From: Embleya hyalina
GTDB taxonomy: Bacteria > Actinomycetota > Actinomycetes > Streptomycetales > Streptomycetaceae
Direction of reading: 5' to 3'
Length of the DNA stretch: 64,000 nt
Assembly (NCBI RefSeq): GCF_003967355.1
Contig: NZ_BIFH01000018.1
Location: 186,001-250,000, forward strand
In this document: positions 41,965 to 52,505 of the stretch, piece by piece
How the letters are laid out: every line of letters starts with the position of its first letter
How positions within the stretch are numbered: position 1 is the first letter of the stretch
Notes under the pieces: generated by a model
The model's database searches: none
The model's input: only the letters and a program-made list of their open reading frames with translations
What the model was told of the DNA's origin: nothing
Position numbers and translations under genes: made by a program

Positions 41965-44900
41965 GTGGCCAGTGAGGAAACCCTTCGCGAATACCTGAAG
42001 TGGGCCACGACCGAACTGCACGACGCACAGCGGCGGATCGCCGCCTTCGAGGCCGCCGCCACCGCCACCGAACCCGTGGCGATCGTCGGCATGGCCTGCC
42101 GCCTCCCCGGCGGCATCGCCTCGCCCCACGACCTGTGGGACCTGCTCGAACGCGGCGAGGACACGATCGGCCCGCTGCCCGGGGACCGCGGCTGGGACGT
42201 GGACCGGCTGTACCACCCCGACCCGGAGCACCCCGGCACCACCTACACCGCGGCCGGCGGCTTCATCCGCGACGTCGCGGGCTTCGACGCCGACTTCTTC
42301 GGTATCTCGCCGCGCGAGGCCTTGGCGATGGACCCGCAGCAGCGGCTGCTCCTGGAGACGTCCTGGGAGGCATTCGAACACGCGGGTATCGTCCCGGCCG
42401 GCCTGCGCGGCAGCCGGGCGGGCGTATTCATCGGCACCAACAGCGTGGACTACGCCTGGACGAGCGGTCGGGTGCCCGACGAACACCTCGGACACCTGAC
42501 CACCGGTACGGCCGCCGCCGTGCTCGCCGGCCGGCTGTCCTACCTGTACGGGCTCGAAGGCCCCGCCGTGACCGTGGACACCGCCTGCTCCTCGTCGCTG
42601 GTGGCCCTGCACCTGGCCGTGCAGGCGCTGCGCAACGACGAATGTTCGCTGGCGCTGGTCGGCGGCGTCACGGTGTTGTCGTCCCCGATCCAGTTCCTCG
42701 GCTTCAGCGCCCAGCGCGGGCTGGCCCCGGACGGCCGGTGCAAGGCGTTCGCGGAGGCCGCCGACGGTATGGGTCTCGCCGACGGCGCGGGTGTACTGCT
42801 GGTCGAGCGGCTGGCCGACGCACGCCGTGCCGGACACCGGGTGCTCGCGGTGATCCGGGGGAGCGCGGTCAACCAGGACGGCGCGGGCAACGGCCTGACC
42901 GCCCCCAACGGCCCCTCGCAGCAGCGGGTCATCCGGCTCGCGCTGGCCGATGCCGGTCTGTCCGCCGCGGACGTCGACGCGGTCGAGGCGCACGGCACCG
43001 GCACCACGCTCGGCGACCCGATCGAGGCGCAGGCGCTCCTGGCCACGTACGGCCGGGGCCGCCCGGCCGATCGCCCGCTGTGGCTGGGCTCGGTGAAGTC
43101 GAACATCGGCCACACGGGCGCGGCGGCGGGCGTCGCGGGCCTGATCAAGACCGTGCTGGCGATCCGGGCCGGCGTCCTGCCCAAAACCCTGCACGCCGAG
43201 GAGCGTTCGACCCGGATCGACTGGTCGGCGGGAGCGGTGGAGTTGCTGACCCGGGCCCGGGAGTGGCCCGAGGTGGGCCGTCCGCGCCGGGCGGCGGTGT
43301 CGTCGTTCGGGATCAGCGGGACGAACGCGCACGTGATCGTCGAGGAGGCGGCGGACCCGCGGACGGGAGAGTCGGCGGCGGGGGAGCCGCGCTCCGCCGT
43401 GTCGGGTGCGCTGCCGTTCGTGGTGTCGGGCAAGTCGGAGGCCGGGCTGCGGGCGCAGGCGGGCCGACTGGCCGAATTCGCGGCCGAGTACCCGGAGTCG
43501 GACCCGGCGGCGGTCGCGTCGGCACTGGTCGCCACGCGGTCGGCGTTCGAGCATCGGGCCGTGGTGTCGGCCTCGAACCACGCCGAGTGGACCGCCGGAC
43601 TGGCGGCGCTGGCCGCGGGGGAGCCGGCGGCGGGTGTGGTGTCCGGGACGGTGCGGTGCTCGGGGCGGACCGTGCTGGTGTTTCCCGGGCAGGGGTCGCA
43701 GTGGTTGGGGATGGCCGCGGGCCTGTTGGATTCGTCGCCGGTGTTCGCGGGGTGGATCGCGGAGTGTGAGGTGGCGTTGGCGCCGTTTGTGGATTGGTCG
43801 TTGGTGTCGGTGTTGCGGTCGGGGTCGGGGGAGTGGTTGGGCCGGGTGGATGTGGTGCAGCCGGTGTTGTGGGCGGTGATGGTGTCGCTTGCGGGGTTGT
43901 GGGGTTCGTTCGGTGTGGTGCCGGGTGCGGTGGTGGGGCATTCGCAGGGGGAGGTGGCGGCGGCGTGTGTGGCGGGGGCGTTGTCGTTGGCGGATGGTGC
44001 GCGGGTGGTGGCGTTGCGGGGGCGGGCGTTGTCGGTGTTGGCGGGTTCCGGGGCGATGGTGTCGGTGGCGTTGGGGCGTGCCGAGGTGGTCGATGTGTTG
44101 GGGCCGTTCGGGGGTCGGTTGTGGGTGGCGGCGGTGAACGGGCCGTCGTCGGTGACGGTGTCGGGTGATCCGGGTGCGGTGGACGCGTTGGTGGGGGTGT
44201 GTGAGGCGCGGGGTGTGTGGGTGGGTCGGGTGGCGGTGGATTATGCGTCGCACGGGGTGGGGGTGGAGGCGGTTCGGGAGCGGTTGTCGGCGGGGTTGGC
44301 GGGTGTGCGGCCGGTGGTGTCGGGTGTGCCGTTCTATTCGACGGTGACGGCGGGTCGGTTGGGGACGGCGGCTTTGGATGGTGGTTATTGGTATGCGAAT
44401 CTGCGGCGACCGGTGCGTTTCGAGGAGACGGTGCGGCTGTTGCTGGCGGAGGGGTTCGACGCGTTCGTCGAGGTGAGCGCTCATCCGGTGTTGACCACGC
44501 CGATCGAGACCACCATCGAAGCCACCGGCGCCACGGCGGTGGTGCTCGGCACGCTGCACCGGGGCGCGGGCGGCCTCGACGACTTCACCGCCTCGCTGGC
44601 GCGGGCCCACGTCGACGGCCTCGCCGTGGACTGGACGCCGCTCGTGGGCGAACACACGGCCGGAGAGGTCGAGTTGCCGACGTACGCCTTCCGGCGCCGG
44701 CGGTACTGGCTGCGCGACATCGCGCCCGGCGGGGCCGACGACGCGGCCGGGCTCGGGCTCACCGGCGAGGGCCACCCCCTCCTCGGCGCCTCGGTGTCCC
44801 TGGCGGACGGGCGGGGATTCCTGCTCACCGGACGGTTGTCGCTGTCCTCGCACACCTGGCTCGGGGACCACGCGGTCGCCGGGACGGTGCTGCTGCCCGG

Positions 44901-47900
44901 TACGGCCTTCGTCGAACTCGCCGTGCGGGCCGGCGATTCCGTGGGGTGCGGCCTGCTTGCCGAACTGACCCTGGAGGCGCCGCTGGCACTGCCCGAGCAG
45001 GGCGGCGTGCGGATCCAGGTCGTGGTCGCGCCGCCGGCGGCCGACGGCGGCCGGGCGGTCTCCGTGTTCTCGCGCGTCGACGACGACGCCGACCGGGAGT
45101 GGACCAGGCACGCCGGCGGCCTCCTCCTGCCCGACTCCGCCGCGTCGACCGACGCCGGCCCGGCCCCGACCGCGTGGCCGCCCGTCGGTGCGCGGCCGAT
45201 CGAGCTGGATCGGTTCTATCCGGACCTGGCCGAGGCCGGTTACGCCTACGGCCTGTCATTCCGGGGGCTGCGCGCGGCCTGGCGCGTCGGCGAGGACGTA
45301 TACGCCGAAGTGGCCCTCCCCGCCGAACAACGCGAGCACGCCCATCGCTTCGGGCTCCACCCGGCGCTCCTGGACGCCGCGGTACAGGTGGCGGCGCTGA
45401 CCGGCATCGGCGACGCCCGTACCACGATCCGCCTGCCGTTCGTGTGGAGCGGCGTCCGCCTGTCGGCCTCCGGCGCGTCGTCGCTGCGGGTCCGACTGTC
45501 CGTGGGCGACGGCGATTCCGTGAGCATCGAGACCACCGACCACACCGGCGAACCGGTCTTCTCCGCGCAAGGCCTCACGCTCCGGCCGATCACCGCCGAC
45601 CGACTCGCCCACGCCGCCGACGAGACGGCCGACAGTCTCTTCCACCTGGACTGGATCCCGACCGAGGTGGTCGAACGGCCCGGTGGGGACGAGGTGACCC
45701 GGCTCGACTGCGCCCCGTCGGCTTTCGGCGGCGGGCTCGCGGACGCGGTCGCGGCGGCGACAGCCGAGGTATTGGCCCGGATCCAGGGATGGCTCGCGAC
45801 CGAGGGGCAGGCACGGTCGCGACTGGTCCTGGTGACCCACGGCGCGGTGGCGGCGGGACCGGCCGACGTGGTGACGGACCTCGTACACGCGTCGGTGTGG
45901 GGCCTGGTCAGATCCGCGCAGACCGAACACCCCGGCCGGTTCGTGCTGGTGGACACGGACGACAGCCCGGCGTCGGCGGCGCTCCTCGACGCCGCCGTAC
46001 GCGGCGGCGAGTCGCAACTCGCGCTGCGCCAGGGCGACATGCTCGTGCCCCGGCTGGTCCGGGCGGGCGCCGCCGACGCGCTGATCCCGCCGTCGGGTGC
46101 CTGGCGGTTGCACACGCCCGGGACCGGCACACTGGAGGACCTGGCGGCGGTGCCCGCGCCGGAGGCCCTGGAGCCCCTGCGGTCCGGGCAGGTGCGCGTC
46201 GCGGTGCGGGCCGCGGGGCTCAATTTCCGCGATGTGCTGATCGCGTTGGACATGTATCCGGACGCCGCGACGATGGGCGGCGAAGGCGCGGGCGTGGTGA
46301 CCGAGGTGGGTCCCGATGTCCACGACTCGGCCGTCGGTGATCGGGTGTTGGGGCTGTTCCCGGCCTTCGGGCCGACCGCGGTGGCCGATGTGCGGACCCT
46401 CGCGCGGGTGCCCGACGGGTGGTCCTGGGAGCAGGCGGCGTCGGTGCCGGTGGCCTTCCTGACGGCGTATCACGGGCTGGTCGCGCTGGGTCGGGTGGGC
46501 CCGGGCGACACGGTGCTGGTCCACGCCGGGGCCGGTGGGGTGGGGATGGCGGCGGTGCGGATCGCTCGCCATCTGGGTGCCGAGGTGTTCGCGACGGCGA
46601 GTCGTGGCAAGTGGGACGTGTTGCGGTCCTTGGGGTTGGACGACGCGCACATCGGTGATTCGCGGACGCTCGACTTCGCGGCGCGTTTTCGGGCCGCGAC
46701 GGGCGGGCGTGGTGTGGACGTGGTGTTGAACTCGCTGGCGGGCGAGTTCGTGGACGCCTCGCTGCGACTGCTGGCCGACGGCGGCAGGTTCGTGGAGATG
46801 GGCAAGACGGATGTCCGGGACGAGACGGCGGTGCGCGCGGCTCGTCCCGGGATCCTGTCCTATCGGGCCTTCGACCTGGTCGAGGCGGCGGGTGCGGACG
46901 GCATCGCGGAGTTGTTCGCGGTGCTGATGCCCCTGTTCCGGTCGGGTGTGTTGGCGCCGGTCCCGGTGCGGTGTTTCGACGTGCGGCGGGCGCCGGAGGC
47001 GTTTCGGTTCATGGCGCAGGCCCGGCATACGGGCAAGTTGGTGTTGCGGATGCCGGTGCCGCTCGATCCGGACGGGACCGTGCTGATCACCGGCGGTACC
47101 GGCACACTCGGGGCGCTGGTGGCCCGGCATCTCGTCGCCGAACACGGCGTGCGCGACCTGGTGTTGCTCAGCCGCAGCGGCCCGGCCGCCCCGGGCGCGG
47201 CGGAGCTGGCGGACGAACTCGCCGGTCTCGGGGCGAGGGTGGTCGTCGAGGCGTGCGACGCGGCCGATCGGGAAGCCCTCGCCGCAGTACTCGCGCGCAT
47301 CCCCGAATCCGCCCCGCTCACCGGGGTCGTACACGCCACCGGAGTCCTGGCCGACAGCCTGGTCGAGTCCATGGCGCCGGATGATCTGGCATCGGTGTTG
47401 CGGGCCAAGGTCGACGGTGCGATCAACCTGCACGAGCTGACCGCCGGCCACGACCTCGCCGCCTTCGTGCTCTTCTCCTCGATCGCCGGCGTCCTGGGCG
47501 GCGCGGCGCAGGCCAACTACGCCGCCGCCAACGCCTTCGTGGACGCGCTGGCCGCGCACCGGCAGGCCGCCGGCGGGCCGGGTACGTCGTTGGCCTGGGG
47601 GCTGTGGGCGCGGACCAGCGGAATGACCGGGCGGCTCGGCCGGGACGACCTGGACCGGATGGCGCGCAGCGGCGTCCTGCCCATGTCCGACGCACTCGGA
47701 CTCCGGCTCTTCGACGCCGCCCGATCCGGGTCGCGGACGCTCGCCGTACCGATGCGGGTGGACCCGGCGGCGCTGCGCACCCTGGCCGGGACGGGCACGC
47801 TGCCGGAGGTGTTCGGCGGCCTGGCGCGCGGTCCGGCCCGGCGGGTCGCGGCGACCGACGGGGACGCGGGCGGGTCGACCTGGCAGCGGCGCACGGCCGC

Positions 47901-50900
47901 CCTCGTACCCGCCGAGCGCTCGCGGGTGCTGCTGGAACTGGTCCGTACGCACGCCGCCGCCGTGCTCGGCCACGGCGACGAGACGGCGGTCCCCGCCGAC
48001 CGCGCCTTCAAGGCACTCGGCTTCGATTCGCTGACCGCGGTCGAGCTGCGCAATCGGCTCGCCGCCGGCACCGGCCTGCGACTGCCCGCCACGCTGGTCT
48101 TCGACCACCCGACCCCGGCCGCGTTGGCCGATCGACTCGGCGCCGAACTGTCCGGAGCGGAGCCGGAATCGCTCGCCGAGGAGCCGCCGCCGGCCGGCAC
48201 CCACGAGCCGATCGCGATCGTCGGCATGGCCTGCCGGTTCCCCGGGGACGTGCGCTCCGCCGACGATCTGTGGCGGCTGATCGCGGCGGGCGAAGACCCG
48301 ATCTCCGAATTCCCGACCAATCGAGGCTGGGACCTCGCGGGGCTGTTCCACCCGGACCCCGACCATCCGGGCACCAGTTACACCCGATCCGGTGGATTCC
48401 TGCACGACGCCGACCGGTTCGACGCCGACCTCTTCGGCATCAGCCACCGCGAGGCACTGGCGATGGACCCGCAGCAGCGGCTGCTCCTGGAGACGTCCTG
48501 GGAGGCCCTCGAACACGCCGGCATCGCGCCGGACGCCCTCGGCGGCAGCCGGATCGGCGTGTACACCGGACTTGCCGCGCAGGGGTACGCGGGCAGGCTC
48601 GACCGGGCCCCGCACGAACTGGAGGGCTACCTCGGCACCGGGAACACGCCGAGCGTCGGCTCCGGGCGGGTCGCGTACACCTTCGGGTTCGAGGGGCCCG
48701 CGGTCACCGTCGACACGGCCTGCTCGTCCTCGCTCGTCGCGCTGCACCTGGCGGTCCGGGCGCTGCGCGGCGGAGAGTGCACGATGGCCCTGGCGGGTGG
48801 GGTGACCGTGATGTCGGAACCGGGGTTGTTCGTCGAGTTCAGTCGGCAACGCGGCCTCGCGGCGGACGGCCGCTGCAAGGCGTTCGCGGCGTCCGCCGAC
48901 GGGTTCGGACCGGCCGAGGGCGTCGGCGTCCTGGTGGTCGAGCGCCTGTCGGACGCCGTTCGCAACGGGCACCGCGTACTCGCCGTCGTCCGCGGATCGG
49001 CGGTGAACCAGGACGGCGCGAGCAACGGGCTGACCGCGCCCAACGGGCCGTCGCAGCAGCGGGTGATCCGACAGGCACTGGTCGACGCGGGGCTGGCGAC
49101 ACGGGACATCGACGCGGTCGAGGCGCACGGCACGGGCACCACGCTCGGCGACCCGATCGAGGCGCAGGCGCTCATCGCGACCTACGGCCGGGACCGGCCG
49201 GCGCGACAGCCGGTGCACGTCGGCTCGGTGAAATCCAATATCGGGCACACGCAGGCCGCGGCGGGCGTCGCGGGCGTGATCAAGATGGTGCTGGCGATGC
49301 GTGCGGGCGTCTTGCCCGCGACGCTGCACGTCGACGAGCCGACCCCGCACGTGGACTGGTCGGCCGGCACGGTGGAGTTGCTGACCGCGCCGCGCCCCTG
49401 GCCCGACCTCGGCCGGCCGCGCCGGGCGGCCGTCTCGGCGTTCGGGGTCAGCGGTACCAACGCGCACGTGATCCTCGAACAGCCGCCCGCCGCGCCGGCG
49501 CGGGAGCTGGTCCCCCGACCGGCCGGCGGCCCCGGAACCACTCCGCCCCGCCTGCCCGTCGTGCTGTCCGCCCACTCCGCCGAGGCACTGCGCGCGCAGG
49601 CCGCACGGCTGGCCGAACACATCGAGTCGCCGACCCCGGAGCCGTCCGCCAATGGCCTCGCGGCGCACGAACCCGGGCACGATCGCCTCGAGTTGGTCGA
49701 TCTCGCCTACTCGTCCGTCGTCTCGCGGGCCGGGCTCGAACACCGGGCCGTGGTCGGCGCGGGCGACCGAAAGGGGTTGGCGGCGGCTCTTGTGGGGTTG
49801 GCGACCGGGGGCTCCGGGGTCGACGCGGTGCTCGGTGTCGCCCAGGCTGGGCACCGTCCGGTGTTCGTCTTTCCCGGACAGGGTTCCCAGTGGGTCGGGA
49901 TGGCCGGTGGGCTGCTCGACGCGTCACCCGAGTTCGCCGCGCGGATCCGGGCGTGCGAGGAGGCGCTCGCGCCGTTCGTCGACTGGTCGTTGACCACGAT
50001 CCTGGGCTCCGATTCGGACGGGTGGCTGGAGCGGGTCGACGTGGTGCAGCCGGTGTTGTGGGCGGTGATGGTCTCGCTGGCCCGGATGTGGCGGGCGTAC
50101 GGCGTGCACCCCGCCGCGGTGGTGGGCCACTCCCAGGGCGAGATCGCCGCCGCCTGCGTCGCGGGCGCACTCTCCCTGGAGGACGGCGCCCGGATCGTCG
50201 CACTGCGCGGCCGCGCGCTCCTCGACCTGTCCGGCAAGGGCGGGATGGCCTCGGTCGCGCTGTCCGCCGAGGAGGCGGCCGAGCTGACCGCGCCGTTCGG
50301 CGACCGCGTCGCGCTCGCGGCGGTCAACGCCCCGCGTTCGGTGACCCTTTCCGGCGACCCGGCGGCGCTGACCGAGGTGCTGGAGCGGTGCGAGGAGCGC
50401 AACGTGTGGGCGCGGCGCGTCCCGGTCGACTACGCCTCGCACTCCCCGCAGGTCGAGTCGATCCGCGAGGCACTGCTCACCGCCCTCGCCGACCTCGAAC
50501 CCCGGGCCGCGGACGTGCCGTTCCACTCCGCCGTCACGGGCGCGGTGGTCGAGGGCACCACCCTGGACGCCGAATACTGGTACACCAACCTGCGCCGCAC
50601 CGTTCGCTTCGACGAGACCGTCCGGGCCCTGCTCGACCAGGGCCACGACACCTTCGTCGAGGTCAGCGCCCACCCGGTGCTGACCACCGCCATCCTGGAG
50701 ACGGTCGAGGCGGCCGGCTCGCGGGCCGCGGTCCTGGACACCCTGCGGCGCGGCGAGGGTGGTCCCGACCGGTTCACCGGCGCCCTCGCCCGGGCGTACG
50801 TGCACGGCGTGGACGTCGACTGGCGGGTCGCCTTCGCCGACAGCGAGCCGCGGGTGACGGACCTGCCCACCTACGCGTTCCAGCGGGAGCGGTACTGGCT

Positions 50901-52446
50901 CCGGGGCGACTCGGGCACCGCGACCGACGCGCGGGGGCTGGGTCTGACCCCGACCGGACACCCCGTGCTCGGCGCGGCGATCGACCTGCCCGACGCGGCC
51001 GGGATCCTCTTCACCGGACGCGTCGGCCGGCACACCCACCCGTGGGCCGCCGAGTCGCCGTTCCCGGGCACGGCGCTGCTGACCGGCGCGGCCCTCGTCG
51101 AACTCGCCCTGCACGCGGGCCGATCCACCGGGCTCGGCACGGTGGAGGAGCTGACCCTGACGGCACCGCTGCCGCTGCCCGAGCGCGACGGGGTACACCT
51201 GCGGGTGGTGGTCGGCGCCACCCGCCCGGACGGCCGCCGCACGGTGGCCGTGCACTCCCGGCCGGACGATCCGGCGACGGCCGGCGCCTGGACCCGGCAC
51301 GCCGAGGGCCTGCTTGCCCCCGAGGGGGCGGAGGAAGCGGCCGGGCCCGAGGACGACCTGCTCGTCTGGCCTCCGGTCGGTGCGGTACCGGTCCCGATCC
51401 CGGTGCCCGTTCCGACCGCCGGCGATGTGCCGGACCCGGCCGATCAAGTGCTCCGCGGCGTATGGCAGTGCGGCGCGACCCGGTACGCGGAGGTCGCGCT
51501 CCCCGCCGACCGGCGACGGGAAGCCGCCGGTTGCGGGCTGCATCCGGCGCTGGTGACGGCCGCGCTGCGAGCGCTCGACGCGGGGGCGGCGGCGGGGGAG
51601 AGCGACGCGGCGATCCGGATGCCGTTCGTGTGGTCCGGCGTCACGCCGCACGCGCCCGGCGCGACCTCGTTGCGGATCCGACTGGAGGCGGTCGGCGACA
51701 CCTCGGACACCCTGTCGCTGGTCGCGGCGACCCCGACCGGGGCTGCGGCCTTCACGGTGCGCTCGCTCGTCTTGCGCGCGGCCTCGCCGGAGCGGCTCCG
51801 GGCCGCGCTCGCGGAGGCGGAATCCTCGGCGGCGGGCGCCGATTCGGTGCCGCCGCCGCTCGTGGCGGTCCGGTCGGTGGACGACGTCGCGGTGGGGGAC
51901 GAGGCCGAGGTCGGCGCCCTGTCGCGCCGGCTGACCGCGCTGGGCGCGGCGGACCGGCGGCGGACGCTGCGCGACCTGGTGGTGGCCCAGGTCGCGGCCG
52001 TCCTGGGCCAGGCCGAAGCGGGCGTGCCCGTGGACAAGCCGCTGCGTGATCTCGGCCTCGACTCGATGGCCGCGGTCGAACTGCGTGGTCGGCTGAGTAC
52101 CGCCCTCGGCCTGCACCTGCCGGTGACCCTCGTGTTCAGCCACCCCACGGCGGCCGCCCTGGCCGCCCACCTGGACACCACACTCGGGCCCGAGACCGCG
52201 ACCGAGGCCGGTCCGGCGCCGATGGCGTTCGGCCGGCTGGAGCACGCGTTGTCCCGGCTGCCCGCCGACCCGGCGACGCGGGCCGCGGTTGCCCGGCGCC
52301 TGGAGACCCTGCTGTGGACCTGGCGCGACCCGTCGCCCGCCGAGGCGCCGGACGACGCCGCCCTGGACGGGGAGGCACTGGCCGCCTCCTCCGCCGAAGA
52401 CATGTTCGACCTGCTCGACCGGGAACTGGGGCCCGACAGCGCCTGA
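41965..52446 (+). CDS. Modular type I PKS 3: modules 5 and 6
   Basis: 3493 residues from the GTG at 41965, 8 bases or less after GGAGGAC. The N-terminal docking coil is [15 protein letters not shown]. The C-terminal tail is [13 protein letters not shown]. Domain order: KS-AT-DH-ER-KR-ACP / KS-AT-DH*-ACP. It adds one fully reduced methyl-branched unit and one unreduced methyl-branched unit. AT5 is nearly identical in DNA to AT1 and part of ER5 is identical to ER2, so this gene shares recent ancestry or conversion with PKS1. Confidence 0.96.
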   Translation: MASEETLREYLKWATTELHDAQRRIAAFEAAATATEPVAIVGMACRLPGGIASPHDLWDLLERGEDTIGPLPGDRGWDVDRLYHPDPEHPGTTYTAAGGFIRDVAGFDADFFGISPREALAMDPQQRLLLETSWEAFEHAGIVPAGLRGSRAGVFIGTNSVDYAWTSGRVPDEHLGHLTTGTAAAVLAGRLSYLYGLEGPAVTVDTACSSSLVALHLAVQALRNDECSLALVGGVTVLSSPIQFLGFSAQRGLAPDGRCKAFAEAADGMGLADGAGVLLVERLADARRAGHRVLAVIRGSAVNQDGAGNGLTAPNGPSQQRVIRLALADAGLSAADVDAVEAHGTGTTLGDPIEAQALLATYGRGRPADRPLWLGSVKSNIGHTGAAAGVAGLIKTVLAIRAGVLPKTLHAEERSTRIDWSAGAVELLTRAREWPEVGRPRRAAVSSFGISGTNAHVIVEEAADPRTGESAAGEPRSAVSGALPFVVSGKSEAGLRAQAGRLAEFAAEYPESDPAAVASALVATRSAFEHRAVVSASNHAEWTAGLAALAAGEPAAGVVSGTVRCSGRTVLVFPGQGSQWLGMAAGLLDSSPVFAGWIAECEVALAPFVDWSLVSVLRSGSGEWLGRVDVVQPVLWAVMVSLAGLWGSFGVVPGAVVGHSQGEVAAACVAGALSLADGARVVALRGRALSVLAGSGAMVSVALGRAEVVDVLGPFGGRLWVAAVNGPSSVTVSGDPGAVDALVGVCEARGVWVGRVAVDYASHGVGVEAVRERLSAGLAGVRPVVSGVPFYSTVTAGRLGTAALDGGYWYANLRRPVRFEETVRLLLAEGFDAFVEVSAHPVLTTPIETTIEATGATAVVLGTLHRGAGGLDDFTASLARAHVDGLAVDWTPLVGEHTAGEVELPTYAFRRRRYWLRDIAPGGADDAAGLGLTGEGHPLLGASVSLADGRGFLLTGRLSLSSHTWLGDHAVAGTVLLPGTAFVELAVRAGDSVGCGLLAELTLEAPLALPEQGGVRIQVVVAPPAADGGRAVSVFSRVDDDADREWTRHAGGLLLPDSAASTDAGPAPTAWPPVGARPIELDRFYPDLAEAGYAYGLSFRGLRAAWRVGEDVYAEVALPAEQREHAHRFGLHPALLDAAVQVAALTGIGDARTTIRLPFVWSGVRLSASGASSLRVRLSVGDGDSVSIETTDHTGEPVFSAQGLTLRPITADRLAHAADETADSLFHLDWIPTEVVERPGGDEVTRLDCAPSAFGGGLADAVAAATAEVLARIQGWLATEGQARSRLVLVTHGAVAAGPADVVTDLVHASVWGLVRSAQTEHPGRFVLVDTDDSPASAALLDAAVRGGESQLALRQGDMLVPRLVRAGAADALIPPSGAWRLHTPGTGTLEDLAAVPAPEALEPLRSGQVRVAVRAAGLNFRDVLIALDMYPDAATMGGEGAGVVTEVGPDVHDSAVGDRVLGLFPAFGPTAVADVRTLARVPDGWSWEQAASVPVAFLTAYHGLVALGRVGPGDTVLVHAGAGGVGMAAVRIARHLGAEVFATASRGKWDVLRSLGLDDAHIGDSRTLDFAARFRAATGGRGVDVVLNSLAGEFVDASLRLLADGGRFVEMGKTDVRDETAVRAARPGILSYRAFDLVEAAGADGIAELFAVLMPLFRSGVLAPVPVRCFDVRRAPEAFRFMAQARHTGKLVLRMPVPLDPDGTVLITGGTGTLGALVARHLVAEHGVRDLVLLSRSGPAAPGAAELADELAGLGARVVVEACDAADREALAAVLARIPESAPLTGVVHATGVLADSLVESMAPDDLASVLRAKVDGAINLHELTAGHDLAAFVLFSSIAGVLGGAAQANYAAANAFVDALAAHRQAAGGPGTSLAWGLWARTSGMTGRLGRDDLDRMARSGVLPMSDALGLRLFDAARSGSRTLAVPMRVDPAALRTLAGTGTLPEVFGGLARGPARRVAATDGDAGGSTWQRRTAALVPAERSRVLLELVRTHAAAVLGHGDETAVPADRAFKALGFDSLTAVELRNRLAAGTGLRLPATLVFDHPTPAALADRLGAELSGAEPESLAEEPPPAGTHEPIAIVGMACRFPGDVRSADDLWRLIAAGEDPISEFPTNRGWDLAGLFHPDPDHPGTSYTRSGGFLHDADRFDADLFGISHREALAMDPQQRLLLETSWEALEHAGIAPDALGGSRIGVYTGLAAQGYAGRLDRAPHELEGYLGTGNTPSVGSGRVAYTFGFEGPAVTVDTACSSSLVALHLAVRALRGGECTMALAGGVTVMSEPGLFVEFSRQRGLAADGRCKAFAASADGFGPAEGVGVLVVERLSDAVRNGHRVLAVVRGSAVNQDGASNGLTAPNGPSQQRVIRQALVDAGLATRDIDAVEAHGTGTTLGDPIEAQALIATYGRDRPARQPVHVGSVKSNIGHTQAAAGVAGVIKMVLAMRAGVLPATLHVDEPTPHVDWSAGTVELLTAPRPWPDLGRPRRAAVSAFGVSGTNAHVILEQPPAAPARELVPRPAGGPGTTPPRLPVVLSAHSAEALRAQAARLAEHIESPTPEPSANGLAAHEPGHDRLELVDLAYSSVVSRAGLEHRAVVGAGDRKGLAAALVGLATGGSGVDAVLGVAQAGHRPVFVFPGQGSQWVGMAGGLLDASPEFAARIRACEEALAPFVDWSLTTILGSDSDGWLERVDVVQPVLWAVMVSLARMWRAYGVHPAAVVGHSQGEIAAACVAGALSLEDGARIVALRGRALLDLSGKGGMASVALSAEEAAELTAPFGDRVALAAVNAPRSVTLSGDPAALTEVLERCEERNVWARRVPVDYASHSPQVESIREALLTALADLEPRAADVPFHSAVTGAVVEGTTLDAEYWYTNLRRTVRFDETVRALLDQGHDTFVEVSAHPVLTTAILETVEAAGSRAAVLDTLRRGEGGPDRFTGALARAYVHGVDVDWRVAFADSEPRVTDLPTYAFQRERYWLRGDSGTATDARGLGLTPTGHPVLGAAIDLPDAAGILFTGRVGRHTHPWAAESPFPGTALLTGAALVELALHAGRSTGLGTVEELTLTAPLPLPERDGVHLRVVVGATRPDGRRTVAVHSRPDDPATAGAWTRHAEGLLAPEGAEEAAGPEDDLLVWPPVGAVPVPIPVPVPTAGDVPDPADQVLRGVWQCGATRYAEVALPADRRREAAGCGLHPALVTAALRALDAGAAAGESDAAIRMPFVWSGVTPHAPGATSLRIRLEAVGDTSDTLSLVAATPTGAAAFTVRSLVLRAASPERLRAALAEAESSAAGADSVPPPLVAVRSVDDVAVGDEAEVGALSRRLTALGAADRRRTLRDLVVAQVAAVLGQAEAGVPVDKPLRDLGLDSMAAVELRGRLSTALGLHLPVTLVFSHPTAAALAAHLDTTLGPETATEAGPAPMAFGRLEHALSRLPADPATRAAVARRLETLLWTWRDPSPAEAPDDAALDGEALAASSAEDMFDLLDRELGPDSA
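43741..44521 (+). repeat. AT5 copy of the block shared with AT1
   Basis: Partner of 22400-23180 at a constant offset of 21341 bases. Differences noticed: GAT/GGT in the ADV/AGV codon, one G/C near 44350 and CAG/CGA in the LRQP/LRRP codon. Confidence 0.88.
46532..46757 (+). repeat. ER5 copy of the block shared with ER2
   Basis: Partner of 30480-30705 at an offset of 16052 bases, with no mismatch found by eye. Sequence on either side differs, including the preceding loop. Confidence 0.85.
48205..52180 (+). other. PKS module 6: KS-AT(methylmalonyl)-DH(dead)-ACP, no KR
   Basis: KS intact ([17 protein letters not shown]). AT: GHSQGE and YASH. The DH catalytic His is Ser (codon 51055-51057, in [13 protein letters not shown] where active domains have [13 protein letters not shown]) and the second-site Asp is Thr (51556-51558, [11 protein letters not shown]). 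The YGPxF segment is absent. After it the sequence goes directly to the ACP ([11 protein letters not shown]) with no KR or ER. The beta-ketone should be left untouched. Confidence 0.9.
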
Positions 52447-52505
52447 CCCGACCCAAGAGGACTCCCTACGGCTTCCCTCCGGCCACCTGGCGAAAGTGGG
52501 CTCGC

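Larger units (their letters stand above)
42075..48150 (+). other. PKS module 5: KS-AT(methylmalonyl)-DH-ER-KR-ACP
   Basis: KS intact. AT: GHSQGE and [18 protein letters not shown] and LLDAAV; the conserved YGPxF is YGLSF (Pro lost). [17 protein letters not shown] with the Tyr correlated with 2S methyl outcome, and [22 protein letters not shown] with Ser, Tyr and Lys, LAD instead of [17 protein letters not shown]. Expected: a fully reduced methyl-branched unit. Confidence 0.9.
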
